Source: Strongylocentrotus purpuratus | Lineage: Eukaryota > Echinodermata > Echinoidea > Camarodonta > Strongylocentrotidae | Direction of reading: 5' to 3' | DNA: 64,000 nucleotides | Assembly (NCBI RefSeq): GCF_000002235.5 | Contig: NW_022145609.1 | Span: 35,171,119 to 35,235,118 of the forward strand | Shown: positions 56,245-64,000 of the stretch, piece by piece | Position numbering within the stretch: the stretch's first letter is position 1 | Layout of the letters: each line of letters begins with the position of its first letter | The notes under the pieces: model-generated | Told to the model about the DNA's origin: nothing | The model's database searches: none | The model's input: only the letters and a program-made list of their open reading frames with translations | Translations under genes and position numbers: made by a program

Positions 56245-58140
56245 CATATTAATGAACGGCACCTGCATGCCCCAAGACCGGGTGTATTTACTGATCTCTG
56301 TGTTATAAGAAACAGAAATGTAATGCATATTATATTTTAACAACATCTAAAAAAAACTGCTGTAGTTTTGCCACGTCATATCTAAACGAGGCCTTACAGC
56401 TAATGAAAAGGCAAATAGAAGGTAATACCTTCTATACCTGGTATCCACTCTCTAGACTTGCTCTAGGAGGCAAGATTTAATCCTGATATCGCTAATCCAA
56501 CAATATTGCTTTAGTATTGCTACAGAATTCAGAATTAAATCTCTGAAAGATAATCCAAACTATAAGTATAAAGTGTAACTATAAAGTACCAATTACTAAT
56601 TAAAGAAACAAACTTCCCCACTGCTCATTAATATATCCACAAGAGATAATTGCTTGTGATTTGATAAGTCTTTGTAGACAAATGTATTGCCTAGTTCCTC
56701 ATATACATCAACAACTTCACATTGTACTTGTTGTGTTGTTGTTAACTTTATTAAAGCATCAAGCCTCACTAGCATTTGACATAATACAACTCCCTAAATA
56801 ATCGCTAAATACTAACCACTGAAAGCCAATCAGAAGAAAGCATCAAGAAGAGTATACAAATTTGCCAAATAAAGTTATCCATTATCGTCCTCCACTTCCT
56901 CAAAAATATCACTGGTGAAACCATGTGCAGGTGCATGCACTTAACTAACTTAACTAAAGTACCTCAAATTCCCAACTAAAAGTTCTAATGAAATACAAGA
57001 CAAAATCCAGCTTATAATTGGAAAGGAAATGTTATCACTCTGAAGTATTACACCGCTTGTGTCACAAGGTATGTCCCCTGCAATATCAGATGCACATAAT
57101 CAAAATAAATATGCTTACCTCTATTAAACTAAGTTAAAAGAATAGATGTGAATTTCAAAATAAGAGATTTGTAACACCTATGTTATGAGCATTGTAGGTT
57201 TTCTATCTAAAATTGATATAAAAAAGGCATACTTGTGACTTCTAAACTAAAGTATCAATTCCAGCCTTGCTACTTTGCAATCTCCTTTAGATCACCTAAA
57301 AAAAAAAATATTATAAACAAAACAACTTTTTTTGGTTTAAATCATGGACAAAAAGAAGATAATAAACAGCAAATAAAAGATCAATATATCTTGGAATGAA
57401 TTCAAATGGTCGTCAAGCAATTTTTCTCCGGAGAGAAACATGATTATGATGCTGAGAATAGAGAACACCTGCTAGAAGAAAAATGACCAAACTAACGTCA
57501 CTGTTGATAGCGTTTCCATGGCAACATAACCACCATAGAAACTCTCTTTGTTTGGTACCGCCATATCTTTCCTCTCCCATTTAACTTTGGAATATAAAAG
57601 CACAAAATAATGGTTGATCATTTTTTCGCATTTTTTTTTTGTCTTTTTATTTTTTATTTTTTTTAATCGATTTTGATGAGACTGGACTGGAAGAGGATGT
57701 GAGCGGGAATGAAAGGACATTGATTACTTTCACCTTGCATGGTTACAACAGGCAATGATGCAGGTGTGACCAACAGTAGGCATCCTAGCTTTTATGTCGC
57801 TTTCGTGCATGGAGTGAGATGCTAGCTGTCATTCAGTAATGAAAATATCAACCAATGTAGATTCTGTCATTCACCAATATGAATATTACACAGGATTCAT
57901 AAAAAAACATCTGATTTGAGCTAAAAGGGCATGTATGTAGTTTGTTTTATTAAAACTAAGGCCATTAAAAAAAATATACATGTTTACTGTTTTAGCGTCC
58001 CCGCCCGCTTCCTTTTTGGGGGCCGCCTCCTATTTTTTTTTTTGAATTTTTTTTGAAATTTTTTTTTTGAAAGAAAAAAAACATGAAAAACACTGCTAAA
58101 ATGGATCTATTTCTGATTTAAAAAAAAAAAAAAATTGTTG
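56245..58140. other. Unique AT-rich sequence
   Basis: No supported exon. A minus-strand donor-like AATAGAG|GTAAGCAT near 57115 follows a pyrimidine stretch but has a weak acceptor. T-rich runs lie at 57626-57666 and 58030-58075. Confidence 0.4.
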
Positions 58141-58200
58141 GCGGCCATCTTGATAAATAGCCTGACTGTCAGGGAAAATGTACCGAGCGGCCATTTTGAT
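58141..58200 (-). promoter_or_regulatory. Two YY1-like sites
   Basis: Read on the minus strand, CAAGATGGCCGC (58141-58152) matches the YY1 consensus CAAGATGGCNGC, and TCAAAATGGCCGCTC (about 58185-58199) is one base off. They are followed on the plus strand by a triplicated GATAGTCAGGT. No transcript start is visible. Confidence 0.3.
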
Positions 58201-58632
58201 AGTCAGGTGATAGTCAGGTGATAGTCAGGGGTGCCCTAGCCAGAATCCAACAATGGCTAATGAATAGACAGATATCTAAACATATGAAAATTAAACAAAT
58301 TCAAGAGTAAACACGTTACTGCCCTGCAATACACAAGTAAACAAACTAAAATCATATGCACCAGATACAGACCATACCATATAGAAATAATCGCTACATG
58401 TGTCTTTACATATACATACATATATGTGTGTGTGTATTTTTTACTATTTTAACTCAGCATGTCATTGGACATTGTTCCGTTTAGCATTTTCAATATAGAT
58501 ATAGAGATATAGATACAGATATTGATATATTATGTGAAAGGAAGTGAGAGAATTATGTATTTTGATGAGAGTTGCCAAAGCTGTTGTATCTAGGTTATTT
58601 CCTTACATTTATGTGAATATAATATATATACC

Positions 58633-58633
58633 A

Positions 58634-58680
<47 letters not shown>
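58633..58680. repeat. (TA)n microsatellite
   Basis: About 22 TA units. Confidence 0.95.
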
Positions 58681-58681
<1 letters not shown>

Positions 58682-59124
58682 CCATCATAGAAAGCAAGAC
58701 CATCAACAGAAAAATCTAATTAAACTTTAACCAATTACCTGTGAGTAAATAGAAATTGGCATGTTGAACAATATACCGTAGTCAATAGCTAGATACCCCT
58801 CATACATCTGATGTTTTTTAGTTCTTCTTTTGTAACTCAAGATTGAAAGGTGAACTGGTGATAGTCAAGCCATTGTTGAATTCTTTTAGAAATTAAGCTT
58901 TGATAAGTCATATTCTTAAAAAATATAATAAAATTGGGACAAATCCATGTTTCACCTACTTATAAAAATGAAGAGACCCAGAAAGGGCATAAATGATTTA
59001 GTTGGTGACAGTAAATCAATTAGTTGACAGTGAGGCAAATCTTCTATGTAATCAATGAATATAGCTTTAAAAACTCCATGAGACATAGATACTTTATGAA
59101 TGATTCATGATACATGTTCTTATA

Positions 59125-59215
59125 TCGTCTGTTTGGAGCCAGGAGGGCATTAACTCATATAATTTAACACACAGATAACACCCTTCTAGTTCTGAACAGA
59201 AAACATATTAATCAA
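59125..59215. repeat. Family-B short hairpin
   Basis: GTCTGTTTGGAGCCAGGAGG then GCATTAACTCA is matched inversely by ACACCCTTCTAGTTCTGAAC followed by AGA. Confidence 0.65.
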
Positions 59216-59464
59216 ATAATAGCTTGTTCTGTGAACTGATATACATGCACAGGCTTTTACATAGAAGATATATGTCAGTATAAGAAACCAGAAACCAAAT
59301 ATGATAAAACAGAGGTTAAATAGAGAATTACACTCAAAGACAAAAATTAGAAATAATTTGGATTATTATATGGAGCTGTACAGGAAAAATAATCTATAGA
59401 ACGAATGAAAACACAGAGCAATTATCAGGCTCAAGACTGACAAATCATCCAACTGGTTATATCA

Positions 59465-59479
59465 ATGATGATGATAGTT

Positions 59480-59532
<53 letters not shown>

Positions 59533-59578
59533 TATGATGATGCTGATAATGATGATGATGATGATGATGATGCTGATA

Positions 59579-59637
<59 letters not shown>

Positions 59638-59705
59638 CATGATGTTGATGATGACGATGATGATGATGATGATGATGATGACGATGATGATGTTAATGAT
59701 GATGA
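59465..59705 (+). repeat. (GATGAT)n trinucleotide array
   Basis: About 80 ATG/GAT triplets with interruptions such as GCTGATAAT and GTTGATGATGACG. It reads as poly-Met on one strand and poly-Ile on the other. This is a microsatellite and not a gene. Confidence 0.95.
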
Positions 59706-59964
59706 ATCCACACTCAGAGTCACATTAGGGATCACTTCCTTTTGGAGTTGAAATCCTGCTCAAAATTGTTGAATCCATTTTCAAGAGAGAAATTCAAACT
59801 ACCACTTGAAGTTGAACCACTGTAATTTTAGAGTGGATCTGATTCTTAAATGAAAAAAATAAGTGATCTCATATGTGAAATAAAATCTACATGCTAGATG
59901 GTGAAATAGACACTTGTTATTTGATGATTGATACTGCTGTTTGCGATGGTAATGGATAATGAAT

Positions 59965-60185
59965 AAACGAGAACCAGAAGAAAGCCAGAGAGGCATTGTG
60001 TAATTATTTAAGCACTTTATGCAAAGTAACAATCCTCTGGCTCTCAGCACATGAAATCACTGAACATTGATGGTGGAACAAAACAACTAAAACAACTGCA
60101 AGTAATATGTTTGGAGCCAGAAAGCATTAATTCATATACACAGAATTAATGTCCATCTGGCACCACACACATGGAATGGATAACA
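59965..60185. repeat. Two family-B short hairpins
   Basis: The first is about 59968-60050 (GAGAACCAGAAGAAAGCCAG with AATCCTCTGGCTCTCAGCAC). The second is about 60105-60180 (TGTTTGGAGCCAGAAAGCAT with ATTAATGTCCATCTGGCACC). Confidence 0.6.
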
Positions 60186-60628
60186 TGAGATGATCAAAGA
60201 TTTGAGAGTAGTAATACTGAATAGGAAATATACCTTGGGAGATAGACACGCTCATAACGCGTAGGAGAGCTGAAATACAAGAAGAAACACAGGGTGCTAA
60301 GTCTATTTTTTGTGAGAAAATAGTCATGCTTCAACTACAGCACAGCTACTGTCGAACCAGAAACTTTCAGAAACTTTGCAAGTGGTTCAGATTCATGAAA
60401 TTTTCATGCCGCAAAAATGTTGAATAATAAATTTAAATGTCCTCAATTTTGTTAGCTTTTTGCTACAAAACGGCAGTTACTGATGATTGGTATAAATAAC
60501 AGGTTGCAAAAGTTTCTGGTTTTACAGATGAGGAAACAGCTTTGCAGATCTTTTAAAAGCAAGGTGCAAAAGGTGTTATGTCCATTTATTTAGAAAGTAA
60601 TCATTGCTTTATAGAATGAATACACAAA

Positions 60629-61810
60629 CTAGATGGAATTTTGACTGCACGCAGTCGAAAATGATGCCTCCGCCATAGAGCAATTTAAACAAGTTTGGAG
60701 TTTAAATCTCCAGTGGTTCTTGAGATATCATGAAAACAATCTCAATGTATGGAATTTCAAAAGTTGACCTCTGTGACCCTTGACCTTTGACCTACGTGCT
60801 CCAAAATCTAATCAGATTGTCTTCCTATGGTGATACACACTATCATTAAGTTTGAAGTTTAAATCTCCAGTGGTTCTTGAGATATTATGATAACAATCTC
60901 AATGTATGGAATTTCATAAGTTGACCTCTGTGGCCCTTGACCTTTGACCTACGTGCTCCAAAATGTAATCAGATTGTTTTCCTATAGTGATACACACTAT
61001 CACTAAGTTTGAAGTTTAAATCTCCAGTGGTTCTTGAGATATCATGATAACAATCTCAATGTATGGAATTTCATAAGTTGACCTCTGTGGCCCTTGACCT
61101 TTGACCTACGTGCTCCAAAATCTACTCAGATCGTCTTCCTATGGTGATACATACTATCCTTAAGTTTGAAGTTTTTACATCTCCAGTGGTTCTTGAGATA
61201 TCATGATAACAATCTCAATGTATGGAATTTCATAAGTTGACCTCTATGACCCTTGACCTTTGACCTACGTGCTCCAAAATGTAATCAGATTGTTTTCCTA
61301 TAGTGATACACACTATCACTAAGTTTGAAGTTTAAATCTCCAGTGGTTCTTGAGATATCATGATAACAATCTCAATGTATGGAATTTCATAAGTTGACCT
61401 CTGTGACCCTTGACCTTTGACATACGTGCTCCAAAATCTAATCAGATCGTCTTCCTATGGTGATACATACTATCCTTAAGTTTGAAGTTTAAATCTCAAG
61501 CGGTTCTTGAGATATCGCGCTAACAAACTCAATACAAGGAATTTCATAAGTTGACCTCTGTGACCTGTGACCTTTGACCTACGTACTCCAAAATCTAATC
61601 AGATCGTCTTCCTCTGGTGATAAATACTATTCCCGAGTCTTAAGTTTAAATCTTAAATGGTTCTTGAGATATTGTGATAACGGTCAAACGGGACGGACGT
61701 ACGGACGTACGGACGTACAGACGTACGGACGGACAGACGTACGGACGTACGGACGGACAACCCGAAAACATGATGCCTCCGGCACCACCTTCGGTGGCGG
61801 AGGCATAAAA
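60629..61810 (-). mobile_element. Pearl-like non-autonomous Helitron/Helentron, copy P2
   Basis: The minus-strand 3' end has the hairpin TTTCGACTGCGTGCAGTCAA then AATTCCATCTAG and T, the same terminus as P1. The core has six direct repeats of 157 bp (units marked by TTGACCTCTGTGACCC at 60764, 60921, 61078, 61237, 61394, 61551). A GGAC/GTAC microsatellite follows at about 61690-61758, then the end hairpin ATGCCTCCGGCACCACC...CGGTGGCGGAGGCAT. Five of the six repeats carry perfect TGACCTTTGACCT. The core differs from that of P1 while the ends, the microsatellite and the DR1 motif are shared. Confidence 0.8.
60781..61580. promoter_or_regulatory. Repeated DR1 nuclear-receptor motifs in P2
   Basis: TGACCTTTGACCT occurs at 60781, 60938, 61095, 61254 and 61568. 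The fifth repeat (about 61411) has GACAT in the second half-site. Function is unknown. Confidence 0.6.
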
Positions 61811-62291
61811 AAGGGTTGCTAGATAAAGCTATGAAAGGAACAGCGCTAAAAGGTGTGTTTTCCTAGTGAAACGTTAGTATAAATGTATCAAATTAGTGCA
61901 AAGGAGGCAAGTCTTTAAAAAACAAGCAAGAAAAATATTTTATGAAATACATTTGAAGGTATAACAATGGTGAGGGGGAATGACATTAGAGATTAGAGAA
62001 AATGTGAAAAGATAGTGCACTTGCATCTTTGTGGAGGACTTTAAACTTTAATCTACAATCACCGAGGATATGTAACGAAGGAAGCTAAAACTTTGATCTT
62101 GATTTCGTTTTACAGTCTATCATTAATCACTTCATGCAAATATTAAAGGATACATTTAACAATATGCATGCACTCCAAACACTGCTTAAACATTACATGC
62201 AATTTAGTTTGGTCACAAAAAGGCATGCAGACTTTCATCTTTTAGGTTTAAAGTTTGAAAACTTAGCTCACAAAAGAAATCACAACTTGAC
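61811..62291. other. Unique AT-rich sequence
   Basis: Nothing recognised between P2 and the next TIR element. Confidence 0.4.
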
Positions 62292-62606
62292 CAGGGGGGT
62301 GTTTCACTAAGATCCTAAGTAGAACTTAACACTAAGTTGGACTTAAAAATTATGGACAGCCATTGGAGCCTTGAAATGAAATATATTCAAAAGCAGAAAT
62401 TCAAGCATTTTAGACTTTTTATGAATTCCACACCCAGAACATGAAGTCTCCATGATGATAGAAAATATGAATGATTTGAATCAACATTTTATGCCTTTCA
62501 AAATAACTTTTACAAAATATGTTTAAAGATGCGAATGGCTTTCCATAACTTTTAAGTCCAACTTAGAGATAAGTTTAACTTAGGATCTTTGTGAAACACC
62601 CCCCTG
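62292..62606. mobile_element. TIR element, 315 bp
   Basis: CAGGGGGGTGTTTCACTAAG and CTTTGTGAAACACCCCCCTG are inverse ends. Homology continues inwards (GTTGGACTTAAAAATTATGG against CCATAACTTTTAAGTCCAAC). There is no coding capacity. Whole copy. Confidence 0.9.
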
Positions 62607-62638
62607 AAGTGTAAATTTGTGCAAAGATTTGTAATATC

Positions 62639-62690
62639 ACTTACCTGTTACAAACACATGTGACATCAGCAACAGGGTGGTGGAACAAGG
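62639..62690 (-). other. Candidate recursive splice site (or small exon end)
   Basis: The minus strand has TCTTCCCCTTTCTCCTTG, then about 40 nt without any AG, then TTTGTAACAG|GTAAGTG. As at 34048/34049, an acceptor AG is directly followed by a perfect donor. A frame through the pyrimidine tract (MFVFFSSPFSLF and on) reaches the donor, so a first coding exon is a second possibility. It is 35 bases from the TIR element and not part of it. Confidence 0.45.
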
Positions 62691-62699
62691 AGAAAGGGG

Positions 62700-63880
62700 A
62701 AGAGAAAAAGACAAACATAAATATTATTAGAAATGATGAATATGATACGAATTTGTAAACAAATAATGGTTAATACCATCTATATTCTTGAAGTTTGTCA
62801 TACAGCATACATATTGTCATGATATACTGGAAAATTAATCTGAAGATTAACAAAAATACTTGTTCACTGTACTTGTATAGTTCAACTGACCTTTTCCAAC
62901 ATAATAATGAAGTAATATAAACATGAATTCTCATCCCTTATTATAACTCTATATTTCTTATTTTTCCATCATTCATCTTCTTCAGATATCATCCTTTTTT
63001 ATTCTTTTCTTATCTTCTCTTCTCCATTATTCTCTCCATAAAGTACATTTTTCCTTCCATGTCGCATCCTTTCTATGGGGAGTTGCACATATATCCATGT
63101 GCAATTAATTAGTTTGATCTTTATTGTGGACTTGCACACTCAATCGATTGCAGTTTGATTAATCTTATCTCTACTGTATATTTACATATATGTTAGATCA
63201 TGGCCTTGAGGAGGTACTTCAGTCCGAGATCAAATTTGATGAAACTTGCGATATCTATTATGCATTTCTCTCTCGATACATACGATCAAGGATTTCCACA
63301 TACCAACATGTATTAATTGGTAAGTTTTCTTCATTTCATGCAATGCATTGTGGTTGTATTGTTCTCATAACATAAGGATAAAGGCTCATAGCCTTGAGCC
63401 AGACAAAATTTGATGAAAGTTTGGATACAATACACTTCATTTCCTAATAAAGCAGTCCGTATTCATACATGGTTTATTAAGGATTTATGAATTATACATG
63501 TATTCATGAGCAATTCTGCCATAATTTTGTTAGATCATAACATTACGCTTGTGTTGATCTACAGGACAATAAAGCTCAGGCTCGTAATACCCTTGTTCAG
63601 TGTAGCAATTTGATGATAATTCTGCAATCTACTGGCTTAGAATTGCAAATACATTGGATTGAACTTTGTAATTTACTTGCTTAAACTCAGCTAGAAAAAA
63701 CACAATGGAAAACATTAACAATGCATCACTCACACAATGAATATCATATAGAGAAAAGCTGAATATAACAATCAATGTAAGAAAACTGAGAGGCATATAC
63801 ACATAAAGCTATTGGTATTCCTTAATATAGATTGAACAGCTCGACACAACAACTGCATCAAAACATTGCCAACTTCATGA
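62700..63880. other. Unique AT-rich sequence
   Basis: No supported exon or TIR pair was seen. Two similar phrases (GGCCTTGAGGAGGTACTTCA region near 63201 and CATAGCCTTGAGCCAGACAA near 63388) hint at an old local duplication, not resolved. Confidence 0.35.
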
Positions 63881-63887
63881 CAATACA

Positions 63888-64000
63888 TATACTGTAAAAG
63901 TAGACACTTTCATTTGCAGGAGATTTTTTTCAAATTTCATGAACCGTCGAGGTTAAAAAGTTCCATGCGGCAAATTCATTCAAATTTCTCTCCTGTGAAT
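63888..64000. mobile_element. Probable repeat element cut by the window edge
   Basis: TACTGTAAAAGTAGACACTT followed by CAAATTTCATGAACCG and CATGCGGCAAATTCATTC resembles the start of a dispersed TIR repeat. A related phrase (CATGAAATTTTCATGCCGCA) occurs near 60396. Only one end is in view. Confidence 0.35.

Noticed and set aside
57100-57150. Third recursive splice site near 57115 (GAG|GTAAGC)
   Set aside because: The preceding AG is purine-flanked and the pyrimidine tract is interrupted, much weaker than the two sites reported.
59431-59728. Poly-Met and poly-Ile frames
   Set aside because: Translation of a GAT/ATG trinucleotide repeat.
1-64000. tRNA, rRNA, CRISPR, LTR, retrovirus or Polinton features
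   Set aside because: None was recognised: no B-box with cloverleaf, no spaced short direct repeats, no paired long direct terminal repeats and no capsid or integrase motifs.

Overview
This window looks like AT-rich animal nuclear DNA, most likely from a sea urchin or a close marine deuterostome. The evidence is spliced-exon architecture, a very high density of short terminal-inverted-repeat elements, LINE and SINE tails ending in (ATT)n, and two elements built like the pearl/Tsp class (direct-repeat core, GGAC/GTAC microsatellite, hairpin ends), a class known from molluscs and sea urchins. The species call is an inference from repeat style; no coding marker gene fixes it. I see no bacterial genes, CRISPR arrays, rRNA, tRNA, LTR or virus-derived elements.

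Host genes are sparse and lie on the minus strand. The two best coding pieces are an internal 119-nt exon at 26445-26563 (canonical acceptor and GTAAGT donor, one open frame) and a 107-codon frame at 12835-13158 with strongly GC-rich third positions. Two minus-strand sites at 34043-34080 and 62639-62690 have a pyrimidine tract followed directly by CAG|GTAAGT. They fit recursive (zero-length exon) splice points of a long intron. Two possible microexons (11604-11621, 53635-53655) lie on the same strand. Together these suggest that much of the window is the intron space of one or two long minus-strand genes. I do not recognise the proteins.

Layout: 471-1795 is a 53-bp tandem array. 2.1-9.2 kb holds members of two TIR families (called F and A here) among unique sequence, poly-G/poly-C runs and a possible plus-strand exon. 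9.3-9.6 kb is a purine array. 9.6-17.8 kb is mostly unique and contains the 107-codon frame. 17.8-26.1 kb holds more TIR elements and a SINE-like element. 26.4-28.2 kb has the exon and a CRE plus G-rich tract. 28.2-38.9 kb is a dense transposon graveyard: nested elements, a pearl-like element with DR1 motifs, a LINE 3' end, a triple-hairpin element and a near-perfect 573-bp palindrome. 39.3-43.3 kb is low-complexity sequence plus a TIR element and a hAT-like element. 46.8-48.3 kb is an 11-bp minisatellite. 49.6-53.5 kb holds purine arrays including a 64-bp minisatellite. 54.7-62.6 kb holds a CT array, a long-TIR element, a GATGAT array, a second pearl-like element and another TIR element.

The most interesting observations are: (1) eleven perfect copies of the nuclear-receptor DR1 motif, all inside tandem cores of transposable elements; (2) the two CAG|GTAAG candidate recursive splice sites; (3) the triple tandem hairpin element at 37055-37673; (4) the young palindromic fold-back element at 38323-38895. 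All coordinates were read by eye, so element ends may be off by a few bases.
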